Shown here: piece by piece, positions 7,845-18,071 of the stretch | Numbering within the stretch: the first letter of the stretch is position 1 | How the letters are laid out: each line of letters begins with the position of its first letter | Assembly (NCBI RefSeq): GCF_000715505.1 | Contig: NZ_JHEH01000007.1 | Span: 1 to 64,000 of the forward strand | Origin: Thioclava dalianensis | GTDB lineage: Bacteria; Pseudomonadota; Alphaproteobacteria; Rhodobacterales; Rhodobacteraceae | Length of the DNA stretch: 64,000 nt | Direction: 5' to 3' | Program-made: the position numbers and the translations under genes | Notes under the pieces: model-generated | The model's input: the letters and a program-made list of their open reading frames with translations, nothing else | What the model was told of the DNA's origin: nothing | Database searches by the model: none

Positions 7845-9098
7845 ATGAGAGCTTGGGATTCCCTTCTCGACAGAATGCTGCGCCACCTCATGCGCAGCGG
7901 CACATTAGAATTAACTTACGCCGACGGCACCACGCGCCGCTATGGCGATGGCACGGGCGAGGTGGTCCGCGTCACGGTGCGAGACCCCGAAGTGGTTCGC
8001 AAAATTGTCCTCAAGCCTGATCTTGGAGTCGGCGAAGGCTATGTCGATGGCGATTACGAGATTGCCGATGACAATCTGCGTGGATTTCTTGGCCTCGCGA
8101 TCCGCAATCAGACCGGCTCGGGAATGCCGTGGTTTGAAAAGCCGCGGGAGGTCTCGCGCTTTTTCGGTCGCCGCTTTGCCCAGTTCAACCCTGTCGCCAA
8201 GGCGCGCAGCAATGTGGCGCATCACTACGATCTGTCGGGCGAGCTGTATGATCTCTTCCTCGATACCGACCGCCAGTATAGCTGCGCCTATTTCGAGCGC
8301 CCCGACATGACGCTCGAAGAGGCGCAGGAGGCCAAGAAGCGCCATATCGCGAAAAAACTGCTGATCGAGCCGGGCATGACCGTGCTTGATATCGGCTGTG
8401 GCTGGGGCGGGATGGCGATCACTCTGGCGCGCGATTTCGGCGCCAAGGTCGTGGGCGTCACGCTCTCGACCGAACAATACGCGCTGGCCACCAAGAGGGT
8501 GAAGGAAGCAGGGCTTGAGGGGCAGGTCGATATTCGTTTGACCGATTACCGCGATGTCCGCGAATCCTTTGACCGGATCGTCTCGGTCGGCATGTTCGAA
8601 CATGTCGGCGTGCCGCATTACCGCGAATATTTCCGCCATGTGCGCGAAATGCTCAAGCCCAAAGGCGTGTCGCTGATCCATTTCATCGGCCGCGCGCAAC
8701 CGGCGGGCACCACCTCGGACTGGATCACCAAATACATCTTCCCCGGCGGCTATTGCCCCGCCATGTCCGAGGCGTCGAACGCGGTCGAGCATGAGGGGCT
8801 TGTCGTCACCGATCTCGAGGTCTGGCGGCTGCATTATGCTGAGACGCTCAAACATTGGTGCGCGCGCTTCGAGGCGAATATCGACAAGGCGATTGCACTT
8901 TATGATGAGCGGTTTACCCGGATGTGGCGGTTCTACCTGATCGCTTCGGAAATGGCCTTCCGCCATGGCGGTCAGGTCGTGTTCCAATACCAGCTGGCCC
9001 ATGAGGTGGGCGACGTGCCGCTGACCCGGGATTACCTCTATCGCGACGAAAGCAAGGCCGCGCTCACCAGCGACGAGCATCGCATGGCGGCGGAGTAG
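7845..9098 (+). CDS. cfa: Cyclopropane-fatty-acyl-phospholipid synthase family methyltransferase
   Basis: Encodes 417 residues. The C-terminal two thirds are an S-adenosylmethionine methyltransferase. The glycine-rich SAM loop VLDIGCGWGG is at about residue 180, preceded by the NVAHHYDLSGELYDLFLD motif typical of CFA synthases, and SVGMFEHVG follows at about 250. The N-terminal 110 residues match the lipid-binding domain. It should methylenate the double bond of unsaturated acyl chains in membrane phospholipids, an acid and stress adaptation. GGAGAG lies six bases before the ATG. It is divergent from aspS with a 241-base shared upstream region holding an imperfect CtrA-like box at 7729-7743. 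Confidence 0.92.
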   Translation: MRAWDSLLDRMLRHLMRSGTLELTYADGTTRRYGDGTGEVVRVTVRDPEVVRKIVLKPDLGVGEGYVDGDYEIADDNLRGFLGLAIRNQTGSGMPWFEKPREVSRFFGRRFAQFNPVAKARSNVAHHYDLSGELYDLFLDTDRQYSCAYFERPDMTLEEAQEAKKRHIAKKLLIEPGMTVLDIGCGWGGMAITLARDFGAKVVGVTLSTEQYALATKRVKEAGLEGQVDIRLTDYRDVRESFDRIVSVGMFEHVGVPHYREYFRHVREMLKPKGVSLIHFIGRAQPAGTTSDWITKYIFPGGYCPAMSEASNAVEHEGLVVTDLEVWRLHYAETLKHWCARFEANIDKAIALYDERFTRMWRFYLIASEMAFRHGGQVVFQYQLAHEVGDVPLTRDYLYRDESKAALTSDEHRMAAE

Positions 9099-9124
9099 CC
9101 GCGCTCAGGCTCCAGTTCTCGTGC

Positions 9125-9155
9125 CATTGCGCCCCTTTGATTGAGGGGCGCAATG
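9125..9155 (+). terminator. Hairpin after cfa
   Basis: CATTGCGCCCCT (9125-9136) pairs perfectly with AGGGGCGCAATG (9144-9155) around a seven-base loop, 27 bases after the cfa stop. No T-run follows, so termination may be weak or assisted. The rest of the stretch up to carB contains no recognisable gene. Confidence 0.6.
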
Positions 9156-9312
9156 CGTTCCACACGGCCCGTGCCAAAACAGTTGGCCACGCTTGTCCCT
9201 CAGAGCGGCCTTTCCCCCTTGCACCGCGCGCCTGTCGGATTATAACCCGCAACAATTTGCGTGGGGGCAGCCACTCCCGCCTGTTTGCATCCGAAAACTC
9301 AAGGGGTCCGTC

Positions 9313-12300
9313 ATGCCGAAGAGAACCGACATCAAGTCCATCCTCATCATCGGCGCGGGGCCTATTGTGATCGGCCAAGCCTGCGAGTTCGACTACTCGG
9401 GCGCTCAGGCCTGTAAAGCGCTGCGCGAAGAGGGCTACCGGGTCATTCTGGTGAACTCGAACCCGGCCACAATCATGACCGATCCGGGGCTCGCCGATGC
9501 GACCTATATCGAACCGATCACCCCCGAGATCGTTGCGCGCATCATCGAAGATGAACGTCCCGACGCGCTGCTGCCGACAATGGGCGGTCAGACCGGCCTC
9601 AACACCTCGCTCGCGCTTGCGGATATGGGCGTGCTGGAGAAATTCGGCGTCGAGCTGATCGGCGCGAACCGCGACGCCATCGAGATGGCCGAGGACCGTA
9701 AGCTGTTCCGCGAGGCAATGGACCGGATCGGGATCGAGAACCCAAAAGCGACGATCATCGCCGCCCCCAAGCTCGAAAGCGGCAAATACGACGTCAATGC
9801 CGGTGTGGCCGAGGCGATCCGCGCGCTTGAGCATATCGGCCTGCCCGCGATCATCCGCCCCGCCTTCACGCTTGGCGGCACCGGCGGCGGCGTGGCCTAT
9901 AACCGCGAGGATTACGAGCGGATCTGCCGCTCGGGGCTCGACGCCTCGCCGATGGCGCAGATCCTTGTCGATGAATCGCTGCTGGGCTGGAAAGAATACG
10001 AGATGGAGGTCGTGCGCGACCGCGCCGACAACGCGATCATCGTCTGCGCCATCGAAAACGTCGACCCGATGGGCGTGCATACGGGCGACTCGATCACCGT
10101 GGCGCCCGCGCTGACGCTGACCGACAAGGAATATCAGATCATGCGCAACGGCTCGATTGCCGTTTTGCGCGAGATCGGCGTCGAGACCGGCGGATCGAAC
10201 GTGCAATGGGCGATCAATCCCGAAGATGGCCGGATGGTCGTGATCGAGATGAACCCGCGCGTGTCGCGCTCCTCGGCACTGGCCTCCAAGGCGACCGGCT
10301 TCCCGATTGCCAAGATCGCCGCGAAACTGGCTGTGGGCTACACGCTTGACGAGCTGGACAATGACATCACCGGCGTCACCCCGGCGAGCTTTGAGCCGTC
10401 GATCGATTATGTCGTCACCAAGATCCCGCGCTTTGCCTTCGAGAAATTCGCAGGTTCCAAGCCCGAGCTGACCACGGCGATGAAATCGGTGGGCGAGGTG
10501 ATGGCAATCGGTCGGACCTTCCACGAATCGATGCAAAAGGCGCTGGCCTCGATGGAGACGGGCCTGAGCGGCTTTGACGAGATCGAGATCCCCGGCGCGC
10601 CGGACACCGCCGCCATCATCAAGGCCATATCGGCGCAGACGCCCGACCGCATCCGCCTGATCGCGCAGGCCATGCGCCACGGGCTGAGCCTTGACGAGAT
10701 CCAGCACGCGACCTCGTATGACCCGTGGTTCCTTGAGCGGATCCACGAGATCGTCGAGGCTGAGGCCGAGATCCGCAAGGGCGGCCTGCCGCTCGATGAA
10801 AAAGGGCTGCGCAAGCTCAAGATGATGGGCTTCACCGATGCCCGCCTTGCCACGCTCACAGGCCGCGAAGAGGCGCAGGTGCGTCGCGCGCGCCGCAATC
10901 TTGGTGTCTTTGCCGCCTTCAAGCGCATCGACACCTGTGCCGCCGAATTCGAGGCCCAGACGCCCTATATGTATTCTACCTATGAAGCCCCCGCGATGGG
11001 CGATGTGGAATGCGAGGCGCGCCCGTCTGATCGCAAGAAAGTCGTCATCCTGGGCGGCGGTCCGAACCGGATCGGCCAAGGGATCGAGTTCGACTATTGC
11101 TGCTGTCACGCCTGTTTCGCGCTGACCGATGCGGGCTATGAGACGATCATGATCAACTGCAACCCCGAGACCGTGTCGACCGATTACGACACCTCGGATC
11201 GTCTGTATTTCGAGCCGCTGACCCTTGAGCATGTGCTGGAAATCCTGCGCGTCGAGCAGGAAAACGGCACGCTGCATGGTGTGATCGTGCAGTTTGGTGG
11301 CCAGACGCCGCTGAAACTCGCCAATGCGCTTGAAGCCGAGGGCATCCCGATCCTTGGCACCACGCCTGACGCGATTGACCTCGCCGAAGACCGCGAGCGG
11401 TTCCAGGACTTGCTCAACCGTCTGGGCCTCAAACAGCCGGTCAACGGCATCGCGCATTCCGATGAGGAAGCCTTCGAGATCGCAGGCCGCGTGGGTTATC
11501 CACTGGTGATCCGTCCCTCCTACGTGCTGGGCGGGCGCGCGATGGAGATCGTGCGCGATCTCGATCACCTCAAGCGCTATATCCGCGATGCCGTCGTGGT
11601 CTCGGGCGACAGCCCTGTGCTGCTGGATAGCTATCTCTCGGGGGCGATCGAGGTCGATGTGGACGCGCTCTCTGACGGCACCACGGTGCATGTCGCAGGC
11701 ATCATGCAGCACATTGAGGAGGCGGGCGTCCATTCGGGCGACAGTGCCTGCTCGCTGCCGCCCTATTCGCTCTCGCCCGAGATCGTGGCCGAGCTGAAGG
11801 TGCAGACCGAGAAAATGGCGCTTGGCCTGAATGTGGTCGGCCTGATGAACGTGCAATTCGCGATCAAGGATGGCGATATCTATGTGCTCGAAGTGAACCC
11901 GCGCGCCTCGCGCACGGTGCCCTTCGTGGCCAAAGCCACCGACAGCGCAATTGCCTCGATTGCCGCGCGGCTGATGGCGGGCGAAAAGATGGAGGCCTTC
12001 CCGGCCCGCGCCCCCTACCCTGCAGGCGTCGGCCCGGACACGCCGCTGCCCTTCGCCGATCCGCTGACGCTGGCCGATCCGATCACGCCGTGGTTCTCGG
12101 TCAAGGAAGCGGTGATGCCGTTTGCGCGCTTCCCCGGCGTCGACACGCTCTTGGGGCCGGAGATGCGCTCCACCGGCGAGGTGATGGGCTGGGATCGCGA
12201 TTTCCCGCGCGCCTTCTGGAAGGCGCAGCTTGGCGCAGGCACCGTCCTGCCCGAGAGCGGTCGGGTGTTCTTCTCGATCAAGGACAGCGACAAATCCGAC

Positions 12301-12642
12301 GAGCTGGCCTCGGCGGCGCGGGATCTGATCACGATGGGCTTCGAGCTGATCGCGACGCGCGGCACCGCGAAATGGCTGGCCGAGCATGGCGTGACCTCCG
12401 AGACCGTGCTCAAGGTCTATGAGGGACGTCCGAATATCGTGGATCGGCTGAAAAACGACGATATCGCGCTGGTCTTCAACACGACCGATGGCAGCCAAGC
12501 GATCTCGGACAGCCGCGACATCCGCGCGGTCGCGCTCTACGACAAGATCCCCTATTTCACGACCGCTGCGGCCTCTATCGCCTCGGTCGCGGCGATCAAG
12601 AGCCGCAAGGACGGGGATGTGGGTGTGCGCTCGCTGCAGTAG
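9313..12642 (+). CDS. carB: Carbamoyl phosphate synthase large subunit
   Basis: Encodes 1109 residues. It makes carbamoyl phosphate from bicarbonate, two ATP and ammonia passed from CarA, for pyrimidine and arginine synthesis. The first ATP-grasp half opens with [17 protein letters not shown] and has the conserved MGGQTGLN. The second half starts at about residue 575 with [15 protein letters not shown] and has FGGQTPL. The C-terminal allosteric domain carries [13 protein letters not shown]. The start [14 protein letters not shown] at 9313 is chosen because AGGGG lies seven bases upstream and the earlier 40 codons are not conserved. carA is not in the window. An ORF almost as long on the opposite strand is only a shadow. 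Confidence 0.97.
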   Translation: MPKRTDIKSILIIGAGPIVIGQACEFDYSGAQACKALREEGYRVILVNSNPATIMTDPGLADATYIEPITPEIVARIIEDERPDALLPTMGGQTGLNTSLALADMGVLEKFGVELIGANRDAIEMAEDRKLFREAMDRIGIENPKATIIAAPKLESGKYDVNAGVAEAIRALEHIGLPAIIRPAFTLGGTGGGVAYNREDYERICRSGLDASPMAQILVDESLLGWKEYEMEVVRDRADNAIIVCAIENVDPMGVHTGDSITVAPALTLTDKEYQIMRNGSIAVLREIGVETGGSNVQWAINPEDGRMVVIEMNPRVSRSSALASKATGFPIAKIAAKLAVGYTLDELDNDITGVTPASFEPSIDYVVTKIPRFAFEKFAGSKPELTTAMKSVGEVMAIGRTFHESMQKALASMETGLSGFDEIEIPGAPDTAAIIKAISAQTPDRIRLIAQAMRHGLSLDEIQHATSYDPWFLERIHEIVEAEAEIRKGGLPLDEKGLRKLKMMGFTDARLATLTGREEAQVRRARRNLGVFAAFKRIDTCAAEFEAQTPYMYSTYEAPAMGDVECEARPSDRKKVVILGGGPNRIGQGIEFDYCCCHACFALTDAGYETIMINCNPETVSTDYDTSDRLYFEPLTLEHVLEILRVEQENGTLHGVIVQFGGQTPLKLANALEAEGIPILGTTPDAIDLAEDRERFQDLLNRLGLKQPVNGIAHSDEEAFEIAGRVGYPLVIRPSYVLGGRAMEIVRDLDHLKRYIRDAVVVSGDSPVLLDSYLSGAIEVDVDALSDGTTVHVAGIMQHIEEAGVHSGDSACSLPPYSLSPEIVAELKVQTEKMALGLNVVGLMNVQFAIKDGDIYVLEVNPRASRTVPFVAKATDSAIASIAARLMAGEKMEAFPARAPYPAGVGPDTPLPFADPLTLADPITPWFSVKEAVMPFARFPGVDTLLGPEMRSTGEVMGWDRDFPRAFWKAQLGAGTVLPESGRVFFSIKDSDKSDELASAARDLITMGFELIATRGTAKWLAEHGVTSETVLKVYEGRPNIVDRLKNDDIALVFNTTDGSQAISDSRDIRAVALYDKIPYFTTAAASIASVAAIKSRKDGDVGVRSLQ

Positions 12643-12680
12643 GAGACACGCGATTCCGCGGCGGTCGTGAGGAGCCAGCC

Positions 12681-12986
12681 ATCAACGATCGTCCTGAGTT
12701 CTTTGAGACAGACGAACAGCGCGATGTTCTACACTCCCTAGAGCACGTGCTGTTCTGCCAAAAGCATCTCAAAGAAAACCCGGCATCCGTTAAATGGTTG
12801 CTGATTGCTCTGCAATCAGCGCTGCAGGGCACCTTGGTTTGCTTTCGATCAGGAACGATGAACACCGGCGCACTGCGCGCTGATGCCGGCAAGTCATGGA
12901 ACCGTATCTCAACAGGCAGTCTGCCCGCCTGCAAAAGAGAACAAGCTAGCACCGCTCGGATCGAGCCCGCCTTGTCGCGTGCCTAA
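12681..12986 (+). pseudogene. Remnant of a conserved hypothetical protein (start and C-terminal half missing)
   Basis: The frame encodes about 100 residues, beginning near EFFETDEQRDVLHSLEHV and continuing through KWLLIALQSALQG and TLVCFRSGT. I recognise this as the N-terminal half of a family of roughly 190-residue proteins of unknown function found in many proteobacteria. No ATG, GTG or TTG occurs at the proper place: the reading begins at ATC 12681, and the first GTG (12747) is internal. After NTGALRADAG the similarity ends and the frame stops early. Codon use is more AT-rich than in neighbouring genes. A truncated, horizontally acquired remnant is the simplest reading. Confidence 0.55.
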
Positions 12987-13033
12987 GAAAATTGCGCGAT
13001 AGTATCGCCTAAACGTGCGATTTGCGCTTCCCT

Positions 13034-13852
13034 TCACTGCGAGCGCACCGCCAGCCAGTTGCGCCATGCGGTGGGCGAGCCGTGAAACGCGTTCATATCC
13101 ACCGTTCCGGGCACGCCGGGCACCACGCCCGTGCCGCTATATTGCCAAAACGTCCAGCGTGCGCCCGGATAGCGACCGCTTGGATGCCCCGCGACCGAGC
13201 GCAGCCACATATCATAGCCCGTGAACTGATCGAGCGCGTTCTCGTGCCAGAAATCCACCGTCGTGTAGACCACAGGACGCGTGCCGTAATGATCGGTCAG
13301 CATGCGCAGGAAGACACGCATCTCGTCGCGCACGGTCTGCGCGGGTGGCCGCAATTGGCAACTGGGCGAGGTATGATTCCATTCGATATCGAGAACCGGG
13401 GGCAGGTCTCCACGGCGGCGCGGCACGTTTTTGATGAACCAGCGCGCCTGCTCCGAGGCGGGGCGGCAGAAATAGTAGAAATGATAGCCGCCCACCGGCA
13501 CGCCTGCTGCGCGGGCTGCACGCGAATTCTGCTCGAACCCGGAATCGATGAAATCCCCGCCTTCGGTCGCCTTGAGCCAAGCGAAGTTCACCCCCGCCGA
13601 GCGGGCCGTGCGGAAATCGATCAGCCCCTGATAGCGCGCCGCGTCGATGCCATGCACCGACAGGTTTGCAGGCGCCAGCCCCGACCAGCCATGCGGGCTG
13701 GTATCGCCAAAGGGTGCGGGGATGCCCGGCGCGCGATAAGAGGCCGGGTCGAGCATGTTGGGATCCATCAGCCGTGCCGATTTCGGCGCGGCCCCGCAGC
13801 CTGCAAGTGTCGCCCCTAAACCGCTCAGAAATACCCGCCGTGATACCGACAT
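13034..13852 (-). CDS. Glycoside hydrolase family 25 lysozyme, predicted lipoprotein
   Basis: Encodes 272 residues. A signal peptide with lipobox LAGC (Cys19) follows MSVSRRVFLSGLGAT, so it is likely exported and lipid-anchored. The GH25 fold is clear: HGIDAARYQG at the start of the domain (about 66-75), NFAWLKATEGGDF, GGYHFYYF, and LDIEWN with the catalytic Asp/Glu pair. It should cleave the beta-1,4 bond of peptidoglycan. No phage genes flank it, so a housekeeping or remodelling enzyme is more likely than an endolysin. GGGGGCAGG precedes the ATG. Confidence 0.9.
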   Translation of the reverse strand: MSVSRRVFLSGLGATLAGCGAAPKSARLMDPNMLDPASYRAPGIPAPFGDTSPHGWSGLAPANLSVHGIDAARYQGLIDFRTARSAGVNFAWLKATEGGDFIDSGFEQNSRAARAAGVPVGGYHFYYFCRPASEQARWFIKNVPRRRGDLPPVLDIEWNHTSPSCQLRPPAQTVRDEMRVFLRMLTDHYGTRPVVYTTVDFWHENALDQFTGYDMWLRSVAGHPSGRYPGARWTFWQYSGTGVVPGVPGTVDMNAFHGSPTAWRNWLAVRSQ

Positions 13853-13997
13853 TGCCCTGCCCCCTGCTGACTCGCCCAGACCTCACGCTTTCATGATGCA
13901 GCGTGAGTGTCACGTGGGCATGGCGCTGTTTTTTGCGCGCCTCGGCAAAGAGACGCGCAAGCCAGTTCCTCGGGACTGGGAATGGTATCGGGCGGGT

Positions 13998-16499
13998 CTA
14001 GCCGTCGACGCGGATACGGGCGTTGCTTGGATCGTGCGGGCTGTCCTCCGCCACCACGGCATCCCATTCCTCAAGCTGGATCTTCACCTTGAGTTTGGTG
14101 CCCGGCTCGGACAGCTCAGGCGGCACATAACCCATCCCGATCTGCTTGCCGAAGGCCACCGACCAGCCGCCCGAGGTCAGCCGCCCGACCTTGCGCCCCT
14201 GATCGAAGATCGCCTCCTTGCCCCAGGGATCGCTGTCCTCAGGCCCGTCGATCAACAATGTCACGCATTTCGCGCGGATGCCGGTGTCGAGCATCGCCTG
14301 CTTGCCGGTGAACTCCTTGCTCAGATCAATAAAGCGATCCAGCCCGGCCTCTTGCGGGGTCGCATCGCGGCCCAGCTCGGTCCCGAAAGCGCGATAGGAT
14401 TTCTCCTGCCGCAACCAGTTCTGCGCCCGTGCGCCTACCAGCTTCATGCCGTGCTTTTCGCCCGCCGCGATCAGCAGATCCCACAGGTAGCGTGACATCT
14501 CGATCGGGTGGTGCAGCTCCCAGCCCAGCTCGCCCGTATAGGCCACGCGGATCGCGCGCACCGGGCACATGCCCAGCTCGATATTGCGCATCGAGAGCCA
14601 CGGGAAGCGCTTGTTGGACAGCACGGTTGCGGGGTCCGCATCCTTGACGATCTCGGCCAGGATGGCGCGGGCATTCGGGCCTGCCAGCGCAAACACACCC
14701 CATTGCGTCGTGATATCGTGGCAATCGACGTAATCGCCGCCATCGGCGCGGAAATCCTCGATGGATTGCTTGAGGAAGTCGCTGTCGTAATCGGTCCAAG
14801 CGCCTGCGGAGATCAGGTAATACTCATCCTCGGACAGCCGCACGATGGTGTATTCGGTCCGCGTCGTGCCCGCCTTGGTCAGCGCGTAGGTCAGGTTGAT
14901 CCGGCCCACTTTCGGCAGCTTGTTGCAGGTGAAGAGGTCGAGGAAGGCGGTCGCTCCGGGGCCACGCACCAGATGTTTGGTGAAGGCGGTGGCGTCGATC
15001 AGCCCTGCGGTCTCACGCACGGCCTCTGCCTCGGCCTTGGCGTAGTCCCACCATGCCCCGCGACGGAAGCTGCGGCTGTCATGGTCAAAGCTCGCAGGCG
15101 CGTCCTTGGGGCCGTAATAGTTCGGCCGCTCCCAGCCATTCACCTGCCCCATCTGCGCGCCTTCGGCGATCTGGCGGTCGTAGTTGGGGGCGGTGCGCAG
15201 CGGACGGCAGGCTTCGCGCTCTTCGTCGGGATGGTGCAGGATGAAGACGTGCTCATAGGCCTCTTCATTCTTGCGCGCGGCATATTCGGTGGTCATCCAC
15301 GCGCCGTAGCGACGCGGATCGAGGCTTGCCATGTCGATCTCTGCCTCGCCTTGTGTCATCAGCTGCGCGAGGTAATGGCCGGTGCCGCCCGCTGCCGTGA
15401 TCCCGAAGGAAAAGCCCTCGGCCAGCCACATATTGCGCAGCCCCGGCGCAGGGCCGACCAGCGGGTTGCCATCGGGCGTGTAGCAGATCGGACCGTTGAA
15501 ATCGTCTTTCAGACCGACTTCCTCAGAGGTGGGAAGGCGGTGGATCATCGACATGTATTCTTCCTCGATCCGGTCCAGATCAAGCTGGAACAGATCGGCA
15601 CGGAAGCTGTCGGGCACTTCATATTCGAACCGCGCAGGCGCGTTGCGCTCATAGGGGCCAAGGATCCAGCCGCCGCGCTCCTCGCGCACATACCATTTCG
15701 CATCGGCATCGCGCAGAACCGGGTGCTCGGGATTGCCCTCGGCGCGCCATTTCATCAAGGCGGGGTCCGGCTCGGTCACGATGAACTGGTGCTCCACCGG
15801 GATCGCGGGGATCTTGATACCCAAAAGCCGCGCAGTGCGCTGTGCGTGGTTGCCGGTGCAGGTCACGACATGCTCGGCGCGGATCTCGATCTCTTCGCCC
15901 GAGGGCACCAGACGGTTGCCGCGCTCGACCATCTTCTCAAGCGTCACGACCCATTCCGAGCCGGTCCAGCGATAGGCGTTGACCTGCAGTTTGCGCGCGA
16001 TCTCGGCGCCGTGCTGACGCGCGCCCTTGGCCATCGCCTGCGTCACATCGGCGGGATTGATATAGCCATCCTGCGGATGGAACAGCGCGCCCTTGAGGTC
16101 ATCGGTGCGCAGAAGCGGCCAGCGCTCTTTCATCTGGGCGGGCGTCAGGAACTCATGATGAACCTCTGCGGTTTCGGCCACCGAAGAATAAAGACGATAT
16201 TCGTCCATCCGCGCCTCGGTCTGAGCCATGCGCAGGTTACCCACGACCGCAAAACCTGCATTCAGCCCGGTTTCCGCCTCAAGCGATTTATAGAAATCGA
16301 CCGAGTATTTATGAATATGCGTGGTCGCGTAGGACATGTTGAACAGTGGCAGCAGGCCTGCCGCGTGCCAGGTCGAGCCGGAGGTCAGTTCGTCGCGCTC
16401 CACCAGAAGCGTGTCCCACCCGGCCTTCGCTAAGTGATAGGCCACCCCGCAGCCAACCGCGCCACCGCCGACGACCAGAACTTTGACATGGGTTTTCAT
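13998..16499 (-). CDS. FAD-dependent dehydrogenase with C-terminal GcvT domain (dimethylglycine/sarcosine dehydrogenase type)
   Basis: Encodes 833 residues. The N-terminal half is a D-amino-acid-oxidase-type flavoprotein with the dinucleotide motif VVGGGAVGCGVAYHLAKAG at 9-27. His45 in GSTWHAAGL is where dimethylglycine and sarcosine dehydrogenases bind FAD covalently. The C-terminal 400 residues match the folate-binding aminomethyltransferase fold (GcvT), which captures the one-carbon unit on tetrahydrofolate. It probably demethylates an N-methylated glycine from choline or betaine. Substrate specificity is not decidable. AAGGAG lies before the ATG at 16499. Longer starts add a low-quality extension. 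It is a single gene with divergent PRC-barrel neighbour. Confidence 0.9.
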   Translation of the reverse strand: MKTHVKVLVVGGGAVGCGVAYHLAKAGWDTLLVERDELTSGSTWHAAGLLPLFNMSYATTHIHKYSVDFYKSLEAETGLNAGFAVVGNLRMAQTEARMDEYRLYSSVAETAEVHHEFLTPAQMKERWPLLRTDDLKGALFHPQDGYINPADVTQAMAKGARQHGAEIARKLQVNAYRWTGSEWVVTLEKMVERGNRLVPSGEEIEIRAEHVVTCTGNHAQRTARLLGIKIPAIPVEHQFIVTEPDPALMKWRAEGNPEHPVLRDADAKWYVREERGGWILGPYERNAPARFEYEVPDSFRADLFQLDLDRIEEEYMSMIHRLPTSEEVGLKDDFNGPICYTPDGNPLVGPAPGLRNMWLAEGFSFGITAAGGTGHYLAQLMTQGEAEIDMASLDPRRYGAWMTTEYAARKNEEAYEHVFILHHPDEEREACRPLRTAPNYDRQIAEGAQMGQVNGWERPNYYGPKDAPASFDHDSRSFRRGAWWDYAKAEAEAVRETAGLIDATAFTKHLVRGPGATAFLDLFTCNKLPKVGRINLTYALTKAGTTRTEYTIVRLSEDEYYLISAGAWTDYDSDFLKQSIEDFRADGGDYVDCHDITTQWGVFALAGPNARAILAEIVKDADPATVLSNKRFPWLSMRNIELGMCPVRAIRVAYTGELGWELHHPIEMSRYLWDLLIAAGEKHGMKLVGARAQNWLRQEKSYRAFGTELGRDATPQEAGLDRFIDLSKEFTGKQAMLDTGIRAKCVTLLIDGPEDSDPWGKEAIFDQGRKVGRLTSGGWSVAFGKQIGMGYVPPELSEPGTKLKVKIQLEEWDAVVAEDSPHDPSNARIRVDG

Positions 16500-16716
16500 G
16501 GGGCGCACTCCTTGGGCTGCATATCGCGAACCATGCCCTGTCTTGGCAGGTTTACAATCCCATCCAGCCGACATTCGCGCGACAAAAGCGACATGGCGCA
16601 TAGCGCCTGTCTTTTTCACCCACGCGATTGTTCGCGCGCGCGAGGACGCCGTCGGCAAGAAACCGCAAACGCCCCTCGGTTCCATCGAAAAACGGGATTT
16701 ATTCAAAAAATGCTCA

Positions 16717-16741
16717 GGAACTGTGCATCAGCTAACGGGTT
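16717..16741 (+). promoter_or_regulatory. EcfG-type promoter for the PRC-barrel gene (GGAAC-N16-GGTT)
   Basis: GGAAC at 16717-16721 and GGTT at 16738-16741 have exactly 16 bases between them, one mismatch from the EcfG consensus. It lies 68 bases upstream of the PRC-barrel/LEA-like gene, a type of gene often in the general stress regulon. Confidence 0.55.
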
Positions 16742-16808
16742 GTCTAAACATCCAGCGGCGGCGACCAATCACCCCCATGCCTCCGCGTAGACGATTAGGG
16801 AGACAACG

Positions 16809-17981
16809 ATGAAAAAGCTCGTGACCACCACCGCAATCGGCCTGATGCTCGCACTGCCGGTCTCGGCCGAAACCCAAACCAATGCCGACGCAACCGCGTC
16901 GACCGGTTCGATGTCCACCAGCGCCTCGGCGGGCATGTCTTCGGACATGTTCATGCAGTCGGGCCCCGCAGGCACGAATTCGATGACCGCCTCCGATCTG
17001 ATCGGTAAGCGCGTCTACGCCTCGAAAGACGCCGTGAGCGCCGACACCCCGGTCAAAGCCGCTGCTGACAGCTGGGACGACATCGGTGAAGTGAGCGATC
17101 TTGTGCTCTCCGCCGACGGTCAGGTCGAAGCTGTTCTGATCGACGTCGGCGGCTTCCTCGGCATCGGGGAGAAAACCGTCGCGATCAAGAAATCGGCGCT
17201 CGTGATGGTGCCCGATAGCGATCAGCCCGACGATTACTTCGTCGTTGTCAAAGGCGACAAGTCGATGCTCGACAATGCCCCCAGCTATAATGGCAAGGCA
17301 GATGCCAAAGGCATGGACTCGTCGGATGCCTCGCAGAGCGGCATGAACGCGACCGACACCGCTTCGCAAAACGCCTCGGCTGCGATGGACAATGCTGGCG
17401 ACAGCGCTGCGGCGACCGCAACGGCTGCGGGCAATGCGATGGACAATGCCGGTGACAAAACCAAGGAAATGGCGTCCGATGCAGGCGACAAGACCAAGGA
17501 AATGGCAACCGACGCGGCTCAGCAGACCAAACAGGCCGCCAGCGACACCGGCAATGCGGTGAAGAAAGCCGCCGATGATGCGGGTGAGGCCACCAAGAAT
17601 GCCGCCCAAGCCACCGGTAGCGCGATCGACAATGCGGTCGACTCGACGGCTGCCGCTGTTGGCCAAGCCGGTCAGGCTGACCAAGAGAACGGCATGAAGG
17701 TCGAACTGTCCTCGGTTGATCCTGACGTTCTGAACGGCGAAGGCGTCTATGGCCCCAATAACGACAAAGTGGGCGATATCTCCAAGCTGGTTCAGTCCGC
17801 AGACGGCAAGGTCGAAGGCGTGGTGATCGATGTGGGTGGCTTCCTCGGCATCGGCGCAAAGCCGGTTGAGATCAAAGCCGACGCGCTCACCGTCTTCAAG
17901 AACGACACTTCGATCACGGTGCATACCAACCAGACCGAAGAGCAGCTCAAGAGCATGCCGGCCTATAAAGACGCTCAATAA
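16809..17981 (+). CDS. Exported protein with two PRC-barrels joined by an LEA-like helical linker
   Basis: Encodes 390 residues. A signal peptide (MKKLVTTTAIGLMLALPVSA) predicts export to the periplasm. PRC-barrel one spans about 60-145 and barrel two about 300-370. Both contain the same IDVGGFLGIG strand-turn. Between them lie about 130 residues of alanine, aspartate, lysine and threonine in repeats such as DAGDKTKEMA and DDAGEATKNA, close to the 11-residue rhythm of group 3 late-embryogenesis-abundant proteins. A role in desiccation or osmotic protection of the envelope is inference. A GGAAC-type stress promoter precedes it, AGGGAG lies before the ATG and a strong terminator follows. Confidence 0.88.
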   Translation: MKKLVTTTAIGLMLALPVSAETQTNADATASTGSMSTSASAGMSSDMFMQSGPAGTNSMTASDLIGKRVYASKDAVSADTPVKAAADSWDDIGEVSDLVLSADGQVEAVLIDVGGFLGIGEKTVAIKKSALVMVPDSDQPDDYFVVVKGDKSMLDNAPSYNGKADAKGMDSSDASQSGMNATDTASQNASAAMDNAGDSAAATATAAGNAMDNAGDKTKEMASDAGDKTKEMATDAAQQTKQAASDTGNAVKKAADDAGEATKNAAQATGSAIDNAVDSTAAAVGQAGQADQENGMKVELSSVDPDVLNGEGVYGPNNDKVGDISKLVQSADGKVEGVVIDVGGFLGIGAKPVEIKADALTVFKNDTSITVHTNQTEEQLKSMPAYKDAQ

Positions 17982-18020
17982 CAGCTCTGCCTCTTTAGGC
18001 TCTGTCCCGCGAAATATGAT

Positions 18021-18053
18021 AAAGGCCCCGGAGTTCTCTCCGGGGCCTTTTCA
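18021..18053 (+). terminator. Strong intrinsic terminator after the PRC-barrel gene
   Basis: AAAGGCCCCGGAG (18021-18033) pairs perfectly with CTCCGGGGCCTTT (18038-18050) around a TTCT loop, with Ts at the foot. It has A residues on one side and Ts on the other, so it can serve both converging genes. Confidence 0.92.
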
Positions 18054-18071
18054 ATGCGTCCAACATGCCGC

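Noticed and set aside
9064-12498. 1144-residue open frame antisense to carB
   Set aside because: It mirrors carB in codon position, has no family motif and arises from high GC without stops. carB is fully supported by its domains.
13034-13852. GH25 lysozyme as a sign of a prophage
   Set aside because: No holin, spanin, terminase or structural genes nearby and it carries a lipobox; a chromosomal envelope enzyme fits better.
14508-16433. 641-residue frame antisense to the GcvT-type dehydrogenase
   Set aside because: Shadow of a well supported gene; no homologous domain visible.
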